Of a stretch of DNA of 64,000 nt, positions 1 to 11,905 are shown piece after piece. Each line of letters begins with the position of its first letter. The stretch's first letter is position 1. The notes beneath the pieces were generated by a model. The model searched no databases and had not been told where the DNA came from. It was given only the letters and a program-made list of their open reading frames with translations. The stretch lies in the NCBI RefSeq assembly GCF_030272615.1, contig NC_081413.1, positions 722,887,649 through 722,951,648 of the forward strand, read 5' to 3'. Position numbers and translations under genes: made by a program. The DNA is from Cryptomeria japonica. Its lineage: Eukaryota; Streptophyta; Pinopsida; Cupressales; Cupressaceae.

Positions 1-2729
1 GTATTGAATTCCTTTTTATACATGCCTCAAGGATTAATTTTCAACCACCGAAGGCCGACAAAGAGGAGTTGAAAACCCCGAAGACAAATAATGCATAGGA
101 GACCGGGCAAACCGGACATAGGGCCACCCTAAGAGGTGGGGATAGGGGCGCCGCACCCCTATCCTGCCCTATTTTGGGGCCCAGATAGGGTCTACAACAA
201 ACACAAGACATGAAGGAGGAAGGGTGAAGGGGTGAAAATGTAGAAATAGGTCTCGGTTAAGGAAGAAGATGTCGTCGCCAAGGTGAGGACCTCAAATGGT
301 GTTAAAATTGTAGGAGGCACAATTTTATGACACTACGCTAATTTATGATTTTAGCTTGGATACAAACCATTTGATCCTTTTTTTTTTTTGTTAGCAATTC
401 CTCCAACTTCCACTCTTTTTAAATGTTGGTTATATTCTTTCATAGATTCATTTTTTCTTTGTGTCATTCATCTCATTTTGCTAACATTTTTAGTTGGGGG
501 ATTAAGTGAATAAAAGTTTTTCAACTTAACTCACTTATTTCTTCCCAATTCTTGTCATGATTTGGCTAAACTTCGATGTACCATTTCAAGTTCATCTTTG
601 GCTATTTCTATGATTTCCTCCAACCGAGTCTAGTCATCATAGATGCCAACTCTATTTTGGTAGGATTCCAAGATAAAGAGATTCTCATTTGCATCCTTAG
701 TATCTTTGCTAAACAATTGGAGCCTAATCTTTTTGGTGACTATTTTTACATGAGTTAATGTTATATTTGATTTTTCTTTTTGTAATTTTTGGCTTGTCCT
801 TCCTCCTAACTTATCATATTCTCTTGATTCTCTCTTCCTTTCTTCTACAATTTTGTATTTCCTATTTCTTTTTTCTTATTTCACCAATATTTCTCTTCTA
901 CCTTTATCTCTTGATAAATAACTCTAAAAAAAAAACATTGCCCAATATCTTCTCAAAATTCTTCATAAAATAGATTCTTGCTCTTGTTGTCTCTAGCCTA
1001 AGTAATGATTCAATTCTTATCTCTTCTTTAAATACTCTTATTAAATTATTTGGCATGGGAGTGACTCCTAATCTAAGGGATTTGCCTCTTCAAGGAGTCA
1101 TTTCATCTTACTTAAGAGATGGGACTTTTTGGCAATTTATCATTAGTTCGTGACATTTTTTAAAATATTGTAAGACCTTCCCACCCTTATTCAATTGTTT
1201 TATTTATACCAATAACTTGTTGCATATTTCCCTTATATGATTGTTCTCCACATTCCTTTATTTTTTCAAGAATTTTAAATTTTTCATCTTTTCTTTTTAT
1301 AGCCATACACTTTTACTCACTATGTTATCTAATTATTCTTCACTCAAATTCAAAAGTTTTAGTTTTGAAATTGAGATTAATAAGTCAAACTTCTTCATTA
1401 ATTATGACCTTTACTTTTGCTAGTCTAGTTCAAAAATGTTTCACAACTTAAAAATTTAAATAGCAAAGCACATCTTATATACCTAACACAATGTATTTCA
1501 AGGCCTTTCTCCAACAACTCCATAAATTCACCATATGTTTTTTTAATTAATTTTCTAATCTAGTCATTTTTATTTGCTATTTTAATATGGATAGTTATTT
1601 TCTTAAATATTTTGATGTTATTGTGTGGCATAGAAATTATATTTCCCTCTACTCCTAACATGCTCAATTGGCACTTCCTTCTACAGTACCTTTCTTAGAT
1701 TCTTTTGACCTTCTTTTTTCTTCAATGTGCATCTCATTACTATCTCAATTTCTTTAAAAAAATATCTTAATCTCTTGTATCCTTTTTCTATGGGTTTTTT
1801 TAATTTGGAACTATATTAATCATTTTTTTCATCCTTAAATAGATCCACCAAACCTGCTATGATGTGTTGATATGAATTTGGTATTTTACCTAACCAATTC
1901 ACCATCCAGGTCCTATTCACTCTAGTTTACTTAGGGCATCTTTATGTTATTTACTTTTTGTGTCTCATTTTATATGATTAAGAAACATGTCACAATCCTA
2001 TATTGCCCTATCATCTCACCTGACTTATATAAGAAAGGTCTCACATGCACTTTTTGCATCCTTTATCTATTTTATTATAATATAGTTTTGTGTTATAATC
2101 AGGTAATTCATCCTCTCACCTTTCTGTTATGGAAAGTTAACCTTTGATTTTGTAAGTGATCTTGTGAGTTTAAGTTGATCAGCCACTCTTACATGGCATC
2201 AAACATTTAGATCTGGAAGTCCCTTCTCAAATTTTGGAGTGATTTAATATAAGATATCAAGAGTGCATTTATGGAAAAATGTAATTTCACTATAAGTCCA
2301 AAAGGCACAAAAAATCATATTTTCATATAAGACATTCTATATTCCAGAGTAAAAAAATTGGCCACTTTTTATAGGGTCTTACAAAAATTATCTAAATTTT
2401 ATGATCCATAGGGAATCCATACAAAATTCATATTGAACATGATGTCAATTTTAAGTCAAGGAAATATTGCTTAGGGTGCAGTCATCAACCTATGCTATAG
2501 TTGAGAGGCTTATTTAGTTATTATGCTAGCATTGTACAACATCTTCCTTGTGTCACATCATCAATGTAGGTACACATTTTTTAAATTAGCAATTATTTTA
2601 TTTTTGTATTTTTAGGGCTTTAGGTTATATTGAGCGCCTTTTAGTGGGTTCTTTCTTAACCCAAGAGGCTTAAGCCCTAGTTATGTGGCCATTGCTACCC
2701 CACATCATCACCCAAGAAACCAATCTTTG
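1..2729. other. AT-rich spacer without recognised gene
   Basis: This stretch is strongly AT-rich, with many T runs and short open frames (for example 576-758 and 758-973) that are hydrophobic because of composition. I found no domain, tRNA or LTR end that I can name. A short open stretch around 1007-1150 keeps a more protein-like composition, but I cannot identify it. The stretch ends exactly where the LTR of element A begins. It probably holds decayed repeat DNA; that is inference. Confidence 0.5.
141..163. repeat. GC-rich near-perfect palindrome
   Basis: A 23-bp near-palindrome with arms GATAGGGG and CCCCTATC, one internal mismatch and a CGCCG-type centre. It sits in a GC-rich patch (about 120-200) that stands out in an otherwise AT-rich region. 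It could be the remnant of a repeat or LTR; no partner copy occurs in this window. Confidence 0.5.
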
Positions 2730-2926
2730 TGGTGCAGGAGCACCCAAAGACACAAATGAAAACACAAATGAAGTCTAAAAGAGCCTAGTATCACCCATGA
2801 GGTGAAAATGATCATCTGTAATAGGTTGATAGTTTTGTGAGTCAATAAGACCCATTTTATGTAAGGCATTGTCATGGTTGCATTTTATAAGACAACATGG
2901 ATAAATGACCATGTGGGTCAGTAGGA
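2730..2926 (+). repeat. 5' LTR of element A, first part
   Basis: The first 197 bp match the start of the 3' LTR at 16536, apart from a short local duplication near 2755-2770 (an extra ACAAATGAA-type repeat). The match stops at 2926, where element B begins, and resumes at 10505. Confidence 0.92.
2922..2926. repeat. Target-site duplication of element B (left copy)
   Basis: TAGGA lies immediately left of B's first base, and the same five bases follow B's last base at 10500-10504. The uninterrupted LTR of A carries this motif once, in GTAGGAGCCTAGG near 16717, so the empty site is known from the same window. Confidence 0.93.
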
Positions 2927-4048
2927 TGATAGACTTATAAAGCACTGAGAGGGGGGGGGGGTGAATCAGTGATAGCAAAAAAAATACCACTTCAAATACA
3001 GACTGGTTAAAACAGTTAACCAGTTTATTTAAAATTATGCATGCAATCCAAAGTGATATTAAAGCATCCACAACAAGTAAAACATCCACCATAACACAAG
3101 TGTTTATACATGGAAAACCCAACTGGGAAAAACCACGATGAAATGGGACTCACAAGTTAACTATCTGCAGTAATAGGTAACTGATCGGTTAAGGTCTACA
3201 AAAGTGCTTTGCTAGGAGCGAATCTTGTAAAAGATCCCAATGCCCTGTTAGGAGCTATACCCTGTTAGGAGTAACCTCGATAGAGGATTTCAAAACCCAA
3301 ACTAATGGATCACCTGGTTAGAGGATTTGTACAATAAAGCTTGTTAGAGCTTACCCGGTTAGGGGATTTGACTGTTATAGTGATTAAAAAACAATAGGTG
3401 GAAATGATCAAATAATAGCACATCTTGCCGGTATAGATCCTCTTCTTCTCACTCAATACTGCATCACTGACATACTCTGCAATTTGCATCAACTCGAACT
3501 TACAAAATCACTTGTATCTCGCATCATAAAAATAGTTCATCACAATGTCATTTTATAGACATTAGATTTCATGTCGGCTCAGGAACTCTATCACAATTTC
3601 CTAGGTGCAGTGTATCTGGACAATCTTTCATAACACATCACAGATTACTGCCAAATCTGTCGGTTAGGGATAACTCATCACACAATCAATGAAACCAGTT
3701 GGAACACCGATACCGATTGAGAGTTAACCTCTTCAAGCTCATAGATCAATTGTCCTCCATTCGCTTCCTCATTGATCTCCACAATATCTTCAAAACTGGT
3801 GTCAGTGAAAATGATCAAAACCAATGTCATTCCTTCATATGTCGGTTGTCTACACATACTGGTTAGACACCTTCAAGCTGGTTGGACTTCTCTATACAAA
3901 TGATATCGGTTTGCAATACTAAGACTTAGGAGTAGTACTGGTTTGTCTTGACTAAGATGATCATTATAATGTGAACATATGTGTGTATATGTGCCATCAA
4001 TGGCAACACATAAAGTCATCCTTTACAAAAATCATCATCAAGCCAACA
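2927..4048 (-). repeat. 3' LTR of element B (left in the window)
   Basis: 1,122 bp, running from TGATAGACTT to AAGCCAACA on the + strand, and matching 9334-10499. It contains a G-run hairpin with CACTGA (2943-2948) and TCAGTG (2966-2971) as stem, and a block around 3100-3145 (GGGAAAAACCAC) that recurs in the LTRs of C, D, G and H. Relative to the other copy it lacks a short segment near 9680-9700. Confidence 0.92.
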
Positions 4049-4217
4049 ATCTCCCCCTTTGGCATTGACGACAACACTTAGAAAATTTTACAACTTTACA
4101 ATCGAGTGTGCTTACAAAAATTGTGCATACAAATTTCTACTCCCCCTTAACAATAAAGTTCTACTCCCCCAATAAATACACAATTTTCACAACACGTACA
4201 TATTTATACTCCCCTTT
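4049..4217 (-). promoter_or_regulatory. Polypurine tract cluster of element B
   Basis: The tract touching the LTR (4049-4060) reads AAAGGGGGAGAT on the minus strand, the classic plus-strand primer of plant copia elements. Three more G-rich tracts follow at about 4140-4148, 4163-4170 and 4209-4217. Several polypurine tracts are a known trait of Sireviruses. The tracts overlap the tail of the ORF2 frame. Confidence 0.8.
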
Positions 4218-7200
4218 GACAACAATGCCAAATTGAAAAGTAAAATACATATATATTATATCAAAATTTGCATAAAAAACTACATATACATAAATATAAG
4301 AGTTTTTTTCCAAGGAGTGTTCACTGCAATTTTTTAGGAAAATGTCACTGAAAGTAATCTTCATCTGAGTAAAATCATTATCCCATGTTTCCAATAATGT
4401 CTCAGTGATATCAATGGTTGTCATAACTTATGCAGCGAATTCTTCCATTACATCCATTGTGCTCATTTCTGGGGTCGACAAACCCACTTCTGCATCCTTG
4501 TATGCCCATTGTAAGATGTCCACTTTAGGTCTCAATTGGTTCTTTAGTTATTTCAAGGATCTCAGGCGCTTAACCTGTTCACAATCATAAACATCTAACT
4601 GATGTTGCAAAACATCAACTGATTTACCAAAGTCCAAGGTTGAATCCTGTAATGGTACATAGTCATTACATATCTTCTCCAATTCCTTTTCTGTCTCTTC
4701 TCGCCTCTTCTTCAAATCAGAACAAAAAAATGAAACATTAGATGTATAGGCCAAAGTCCTTCCTCCAATTTCAACAACACTTCTCAAAAGATCTTTATTA
4801 ACAGGTAAAGCAATCTTCCCTTTATCAATATCTATCATAAGTTGTTCTCCCCTCTTCTTTTTTGTAACTCTTCTCAGCTAAGGTTTGGGCTTCATCTTCA
4901 AGTGTTATGAGTTGGTCAGTTGTAGCAACAACCAACTTTCCAAGCTTTCCGATAGGGGTAGTCACATTGTTAGTGTCAGTCTCTAGTAGGAGACTCGACA
5001 AAATGTCAACAACTGTTTGTATCGTTTCTGCTTCTTTCCTTTGCTCTTTTAGCCTTTTATTTTGAGCCTGAGATTGCATGACAAAATCAATCTCCATGAG
5101 TTCAGATGCACTCATATTATCTACATTTATAGGTCCTTTAATACTTATAGAGTCATCCTCATCATCAGTTTGCTGCTTTGCCTTTGATTTTGCCTTTTCA
5201 ACTGTTTTCTCTGCTTTTTTCTCTATTCTCTTCTCTTTGTCTTCAACCTTTTTCTTTTCAGTTTCCTTTACTTCAACCTCTTTCTCTTTATCTTTTTCAT
5301 CCTCTGTAGGTTTCTCTTGTGTACTTGTAATAACTGGTGGTAGTTGATTTTCAACTTGTTGTCTTTTCTCAGGTGGCGGTTGAATAGCCACACTAGGTTC
5401 ATTAACTGATGATTCAGCTGATTTTTGTGTATCAGTAATGACTGGTTGCTGTATTGGTTCAATGATATTACCAGTTGTATCAATAGTATCCTGGATGTCA
5501 TCAGTATCATCTACAAAGAAAATAACCGGTGGCAAAGTTGTGTCATCCTTATTCTTAATAGGATAGACAACATTTGGTGCAATAATTTATTCTTCATCTA
5601 GCTCTGGTAGAGCTCTAGTCTTTGTTTGGGACTTCAATTTCTCATGCATCCTTTGAATATCTTTAGCTATCCAGTGGGTATCATCTTCAACATATTAAAC
5701 TTTTCCAGCCAATAAATTCAATCTTCTTGCCTTAGAATGAAATTGTCCTTTGAAATTATCAAGCAATGCTAACAATTCATCTCTAGATAACTCAGAAAAG
5801 TATTGAATGAAAATTATGTCAATAATTTCTTGATCTTGTTCTACAACCACTTTCCATTTATTTACAAGAATAGAATGCAAATAATAAAAAATATCCTTTT
5901 CAATATCCTAAGGCAACCGATTGTATTGACACAGATGGTTGATTACCTCTTGAACAATTTGTTGTTTCTGTCCATCATCAAATGAATCAAAATAATCTTT
6001 CACATTATCAAACCTTTTTCTCCCTAGTGTTTTTAGAGTCCTCTCAAAATCAATCATAGGCTTGTATGATATAACATTAATAGGAGTACTTTTCTTTGAT
6101 AAATCTCCTACTGGTTTGGTTTTCTTACCAGTTAATTTCATCTTCTTAGGTTCCTCTTCAGTGTCGGTATCCTCATATTCTGCTTGAAGAATGAGTTGAC
6201 TACCTCTCTTCTTCATTGTAGTCTGCTTCTTTTCATATACTTTGGGTGCTGGTTCCTTTTTGACTTGAATACTTCTTGTCACTCTTGTACCGGTGGACAC
6301 TGAAGGTGCGTTCTCAACTTTCTTCTTTTTCTCTTTAGTACTATTGGGTTGAGCAGGTTCAATTCGCTCCTGGTAAGTTCCCAGTCTTTTCTTCTTCTTA
6401 TCCAATGGAGATGCCAAAAGGTTGTTGGCATAACCGATTAACAAGTCATAGTTGACTTCATAACTCATTTCTTCCATCTCTTCTTCTTTGGGTTCAATGG
6501 CTTCCATGAGACAAAAGTTAGTAGTAACTGTGAAATAGATGTCTTTTTCAAAGTGTTTCACCACTTCATCTGATAGCCTCAACCTCATGCTCATCTTCTT
6601 TTGGAACTCATTAAAATATCTGTTCATGGCAACAGGGAATGTGTTCTTCACAACCTTAATGATGTTCTTGATTTGAGCTGTAACTGGTGTGTCTTTCGAC
6701 CATTGAAAGCCACCAATTCCCGGTAATAAATTATGAAAGTAAAAGAATAGACCAATCAGTAGTTGACCATATTTGGACTTTTGAGTATTGTCATTCTTGA
6801 TTGATTTTAGGTTCAACATCAATTAGCTTCTCATTGCTTCGCATAGGTCATAATCTTCATTCTCTTCTATCATTCGGTATGTTGCATGCACATCAACAGA
6901 TGGCACACTGTTCATCCTGCTAGAGTGGAATATCCGGTAGCCAACCACCATAGTTGCATATTTGACAGCCGAATCTTTAATGTTGTTGACCAAAATTGCA
7001 CAACCGTCAACGGTGGTCTAAGTTAGTGCAATCACAACATCTTTAGAAATTGTTCTCAATCTGGGTACTTCACCGATTTGCCAGAAACTAGTCACTACAT
7101 GAATTGCTTCCTTTGTGATTGTGTGTGACCTGTCAAGATACATATTCTCTCGATGCACACGACTAAGGATTATCGTAACATGCTCTTCCTAAAAATCTTC

Positions 7201-7482
7201 AAGAGAATATGTTGCATTATGAAAACCTTTTTCATAAACCCTAATGTAATCGGGTTTGATTTTCCCGCTCTTATCACACAAAGATTTGAGTTGGGAATAG
7301 ATAGACAGTGATCCTAGATCCTCAATCTTACTATCAATATAGATAGATAAATCACCTTTGATCATAACACCATCAGGAACTCGAGACAATGCATTATATG
7401 ATTCTATCTTGTCTGATTCCATAGACTCGATATCTTCAACAGTAATCATAAGTCTCTCTACTGGTGCGGACGATGATGCCAT
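4161..7482 (-). pseudogene. ORF2 of element B (unknown protein, broken)
   Basis: Starting at the ATG at 7482 (MASSSAPVE), one minus-strand frame runs to about 4825 with scattered stops near 7189, 7020, 6823, 5908, 5695 and 5589. A frameshift near 4830 moves it to another frame that ends by 4161. The intact product would be about 1,000 residues. The N-terminal half aligns by eye with ORF2 of element C: SRVHRE, ITKEAI, a GY..-R.NSV segment, a G.LL segment and MEAIEP followed by M-YEV. The middle is Lys/Glu/Pro-rich and low-complexity, and the C-terminus is coiled-coil-like. No transmembrane, polymerase or nuclease motif is visible. The conserved part loosely resembles plant env-like or putative transposon-protein domains; that is a guess. 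Function unknown. Confidence 0.72.
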
Positions 7483-7729
7483 TCTAGATAATCTTGATTT
7501 GAGAGAGACTAACAAAAGAATACCTTATTCCCTTCATGCTGGTAGGGTTCCCGATTGATCTCTCAAATGCACACCCGTTTCGCCTTCTCTAATCTTTGAA
7601 TCCAATTCGGCTTTTGCTCCGCAACACAAATTTGTTCGCAATCAGCTAACAATTCTCAGTTTCACTCTCCAGGTGCTCAAAAATTCTTCTTCGAATGTAA
7701 TTAGGGTAAAAATAACTTGGTAAAACTTA

Positions 7730-7737
7730 CTTTTATA
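7730..7737 (-). promoter_or_regulatory. TATA-like box between gag and ORF2 of B
   Basis: TATAAAAG on the minus strand, about 250 bp before the ORF2 ATG, in the non-coding gag-ORF2 spacer (7483-7976). Elements C and H have a TATA-like box in the same place. It may drive a separate ORF2 transcript; this is inference from motif and position only. Confidence 0.4.
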
Positions 7738-7976
7738 AACTTACCCACTACATTAATTGCACAACCGATAGGGTAACAAACCCTAATATATCGCTTAACA
7801 TAATCACTTATACCGATAGGTATATAACCGGTTGGTAATCCTTTAGAAAACTGGTAGACAATGATATCAAGAATTCTCATAAAACAACTCAAAATGCAAA
7901 ACTCTCTTATCATACACTCTTCAAGGGGTCCGGAAGTAGATTTGCCACTATGCTCTCCTTAGGCTTGTTCAAAAGC

Positions 7977-9295
7977 TTAGTTTACTGGTGCAGGATTCTC
8001 CACACTAGGTGAAGGGTTAGGTTCTTCTGCAGGCTTGTCCTCACTCTTCTTCTTCCAAATTTTGTTCATCTCCGCTTTGGTTTCCTCAACATTGACCTTC
8101 TTCTTACCTTTATGATCTTCAAAGTGGTTAACCGGTTTGTTCTTCTCGGTTCTACAGAACTTTTCCATGTGTCCCAATTTGTGGCAATGATAGAAAGCCA
8201 TCCCAGATTCTCTCCAAGGTCCCGCATTACCTCTTCCAGTTCTCCTTCTACAGTTCATAGCCACATGTCCATAATTATTGCAAATGGTGCAAATCACATT
8301 TGTTACCTTTTCCATTTCATATGGACTGAAGTGGTTGACATAGGGTTTCTGCCAGTTCATGTTTCTCTGGTTGTCATAGGTACTTCTCTAGTCACCGTAA
8401 GGTCTTGGATTCATGTGAGGTCCTAGATTGTTTGCTCCATATTTGCATTAACTGATCTATTTCCATACGTGTTGCATGTGTAACAATGACCTTCAAATCT
8501 TCTAGACACATATCTAGCATTAGTATTATAGCCTATGTTCTCATTAGGTCTTCTTCTACACACATTAGCAGTATGTCTAGGTTTGAGACAGATAAAACAA
8601 ATAGGTTTGAAAACCTTCTTACCGGTAGGCTTTTTAGCCCTAGGAGCAGTTTTACCTTCATGCATGTTGCTCTTGGTACCAGAAGATTCTCCTTTCTCAG
8701 ATGTATTGAAAACTAGTCCAGATGTGTCACCTTTCATCCTTTGAGATTTGATCTGCTCATCCAGCATAGAAGAACTCTTATTGAAATTTTCAAGCTTTCC
8801 ATTCACTTCAATAAGCTCTTTGGTAAGATCTTCATTGTGCTTAGTTAGAGTCTCTCTTAAAGACATTGCCATTTCAAGATCTATTTGTAAGGCTTCCTTC
8901 TCTTCTTTCTCCTCATGCCAATGTTCATGTAAGGCTGCAGTCTCCTGCTTGATCTAAGAAATCTCATGATCTCTCTCTTTGATTAGGTCTTCAACTGCCC
9001 TCCTTGCTTCTAGTTCTTGACTCGTATGGATTGTTAGGGCTTCAAGTTCTCTTCTCAGATTTAGCTTTTCACCATTCAGTTTTTCCACTTCTTCAGCTAA
9101 TGCATCAATGTTGGCCTCATCTGAACAACTATTGTCAGAGATCTCCAATAGTTTCTCAGTCATCTCTCTTCTTTTAACTTGTGAAAATTTAAATCTAACC
9201 CTCAGGGTTTCAAGCTCTTCCTTGGTTGCATCAAGCACTCTAGCCATCTCTCTATAGCTCATATCCTCCATGGTGGCTTTAGGGTTTCCTTCCAA
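7977..9295 (-). pseudogene. gag of element B (coiled coil plus zinc knuckles)
   Basis: The frame opens at 9295 (MEGNPKATMEDMSYREMARV), just after the primer site. The N-terminal half is a long heptad-rich coiled coil (LDATKEELETLRVRF onward). A TAG at about 8951-8953 interrupts it. The C-terminal part carries CCHC knuckles: CFICLKPRHTANVC, a degenerate CYTCNTYG..., then, after a frameshift near 8400, CTICNNYGHVAMNC and a fourth whose first Cys is Phe (FYHCHKLGHMEKFC). A Lys/Glu-rich tail ends at 7977. CCHC knuckles bind nucleic acid in Gag proteins. Several knuckles plus a coiled coil differ from the single-knuckle Gag of most copia elements. Confidence 0.82.
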
Positions 9296-9319
9296 GCGAT
9301 TATGCCTTAAGGAAGTTAG

Positions 9320-9331
9320 GCTCTGATACCA
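9320..9331 (-). promoter_or_regulatory. Primer-binding site of element B
   Basis: The minus strand reads TGGTATCAGAGC two bases inside the LTR at 9334. This is the standard plant primer site complementary to the 3' end of initiator-Met tRNA. It sets the element's direction as minus. Confidence 0.93.
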
Positions 9332-9333
9332 AT

Positions 9334-10499
9334 TGATAGACTTATAAAGAACTAAGAGCGGGGGGGGGGGGGGTGAATCAGTGATACCAAAAATAATACC
9401 ACTTCAAATACAGACCGATAAAAACAGTTAACTAGTTTACTTAAAACTATGCATGCAATCCAAAGTGATATTAAAGAATCCACAAGAAGTAAAACATCCA
9501 CCATAATGCAAGTGTTTATACATGGAAAACCCAACTGGGAAAAACCACAGTGAGATGGGACTCACAAGTTAACTATCTACAGTAATAGGTAACTAACCGG
9601 TTAAGGTCTACAAAAGTGCTCTGCTAGGAGTGAATCCTGTTAAAGATCCCAATGCCTTGTTAGGAGCTATACCCTATTAAAGGTAGTGCTTTTTTAGGAG
9701 TAACCTCGATAGAGGATTTCAAAACCCAAACTAATGGATCACCTGGTTAGAGGATTTGTACAATAAAGCTTGTTAGAGCTTACCTGGTTAGGGGATTTGA
9801 CTGTTGTAGTGGTTAGAAAACAATAGGTGGAAATGATCTAATAATAGCACATCTTGCGGGTATAGATCCTCTTCTGCTCACTCAATACTGCATCACCGAC
9901 ATACTCTACAATTCGCATCAACGCAAACTTACAACATCACTTGTATCTCGCATCATTAAAATAGTTCATCACAATATCATTTTATAGACATTAGATTTCA
10001 TCTCGGCTCAGGAATTCTATGACAATTTCCTAGGTGCAGTGTATCTAAACAATCTTTCATAACACATCACAGATTACCGCCAAATCTGTCGGTTAGGGAT
10101 AACTCATCACGATCGGTGATAACTAATCACACAATTAGTGAAACCGGTTGGAACACCGATACTGGTTAAGATTTAACCTCTTCAAGATCATAGACCGATT
10201 GTCCTCCATTCGCATCGTTGTTGATCTTCGTAGTATCTTCAAAACTGGTGTCAGTGAAAATGATCAAAACCAATTTCATTGCTGCATATACCGGTTATCT
10301 ACACATACTGGTTAGACACCTTCAAACTGGTTGGAATTCTCTATACAAATGATACAGGTTTCCAATACTAAGACTTAGGAATAGTACCGGTTTGTCTTGA
10401 CTAAGATGACCAATACAATGTGAACATATGTGTGTGTATATGTGCCATCAATGACAACACATAAAGTCATCCTTTAAAAAAATCATCATCAAGCCAACA
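9334..10499 (-). repeat. 5' LTR of element B (right in the window)
   Basis: 1,166 bp, matching 2927-4048 and ending AAGCCAACA followed by the duplication TAGGA. Its G run (9361-9373) is longer, and the left stem arm has decayed by transitions (AACTAAG where the other copy has GCACTGA). Confidence 0.92.
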
Positions 10500-10504
10500 T
10501 AGGA
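10500..10504. repeat. Target-site duplication of element B (right copy)
   Basis: TAGGA, identical to 2922-2926, after which the sequence of A's LTR resumes. Confidence 0.93.
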
Positions 10505-11862
10505 GTCTAGGCATGAGTCAAGAAAATAAATATTGGTCCTAGAAACATCAGACCAATCCTTGGAATAGGTCGAATACACCTTGGAGTCGCCAAAGTTGAA
10601 AAGTGCAAGTTGACAACTTTTGTTGTCATTGCAAAATGTTGTAAAAAGGGATAACTAATCCTCCAATGGTTCCAAAATTTGAAAAGTAGTTGGAAACCAT
10701 TAGGGAGGCTATATTATGCCCACTTGGATTGATTCCAGGTTTTTGTTAGCGCAGTTGTTGAAGTTGATGAAATTTGATGATGTTTTGGAGTTTGGAGCAA
10801 TACAATATACTTGGAGTTTTATGAAATTATGTGTTTTTGTTGTTCATTTTTGACCAGTATGGATTGGTGGATGTCTAAAACCAATTGGATGAGTTAAGGA
10901 AGTCTCTTAACTTTCATTTGAATCAATTTTGAGGTTGTGTAACAACCGGGTTGTAGGGATCCATCCAAATCTAACCAGACTAGTCACAAACCCTGCCGAC
11001 ACTGAGGGTTTCACTGTAAAGATGCCCTTAATCTGACATTTTCATCGGAGGACCAAAAAATGTACGGGGAAAATGTTAGAAGGGACATTTTATCATAATA
11101 TTTTATTGTTGGTTTGCAGAGAGACTCCAAGCACGAAGAGATTGAATTGACCCTAGGCGGGCATCTCTATGTGACCGCCTGAACTGTAGAAGTGGAAATC
11201 ACTTGCAGAAGATAAAGAAGATGGGATCAAGTCTTGAAACCTTGGATTTGGTGGTTTTACACCTTACTCTACCTTTTAGAAGTGTTGGTTTATTTGGGGG
11301 ACTAATGCAAGGGGTACTTTCTTTGCAAATTAGGCCTAATTGGTTTAATTAGGTCTGGAAGGAGAGTAAGGGTACAAACCTTTCTACTTGTGGTTGGAGT
11401 CTAAGCCTTTGGGGAATTGTGTAACTAGATAAAGGGTATCCGAATCTACCTTTATTTTTTCTTGTCCTTTGGAATTTTGTTAAGTTGTGTTTGGAAAACT
11501 TAACCAGTAGGGCTACTAGACAATTGGACAGTTGTGAGACAAGTATTCCTTAACGCATCTGATAGCCAGATCTTATGGGTGTTTTGTGTTGGTTGGACCA
11601 CCAATAGACAAAATCCAATAGGTTTCCATCCCACCGGTACCGGAAGGTACTAAACCGGTTCACTAAAGGGTAGAGTGTTTTCATCATACCAGTACCGGAA
11701 GATACTAAACTGGTATGGATCCGGTCACACAATTTTTTGTGTGAGTTGAGAATTTGGTAGGTGTGTTTTTCACACCTTTAACAAACAAAAGAACTTGTTT
11801 TGGACATAATAGTTGTGGGTGAGAGAAGGGTTTCACCTAGTTTGTTGCCTTGTTCTACATCA
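10505..11862 (+). repeat. 5' LTR of element A, second part
   Basis: Continues the A LTR after the B insertion and matches 16718-17742. It holds about 326 bp (11455-11780) that the 3' LTR lacks. The LTR ends just before the Met primer site. The extra segment contains near-repeats of ACCGGTACCGGAAG type around 11630-11720. Confidence 0.9.
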
Positions 11863-11865
11863 TAA

Positions 11866-11877
11866 TGGTATCAGAGC
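11866..11877 (+). promoter_or_regulatory. Primer-binding site of element A
   Basis: TGGTATCAGAGC, complementary to initiator-Met tRNA, three bases after the LTR end. It confirms the plus orientation of element A. Confidence 0.93.
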
Positions 11878-11905
11878 ATGAGTTGGATCGCTTGGGGAAA
11901 GTGAT

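Larger units (their letters stand above)
2927..10499 (-). mobile_element. Element B: Sirevirus-like LTR element with gag and ORF2, no pol
   Basis: Element B is 7,573 bp and lies inside A's 5' LTR with the duplication TAGGA. On the minus strand the order is LTR (9334-10499), Met primer site, coiled-coil gag with zinc knuckles, a spacer with a TATA-like box, a long second ORF, several polypurine tracts, and LTR (2927-4048). I found no aspartic protease, RT, RNase H or integrase motif in the 5.3 kb between the LTRs, so it would need enzymes from another element (inference). LTR ends, primer site and purine tracts resemble plant Ty1/copia Sireviruses. ORF2 is shared with element C in this window. 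Confidence 0.88.

Noticed and set aside
758-973. 71-residue hydrophobic frame as a membrane protein
   Set aside because: T-rich DNA gives Leu/Phe/Ile runs by composition; no start context or homologous motif.
2775-3122. 115-residue minus-strand frame as a gene
   Set aside because: Spans the joint between A's LTR and B's LTR; a related short frame recurs in B's other LTR (9352-9534).
5078-5347. Hydrophobic, Ser/Phe-rich frame on the + strand
   Set aside because: It is the antisense shadow of the Lys/Glu-rich part of ORF2 of B; the same holds for 45111-45674 against ORF2 of C.
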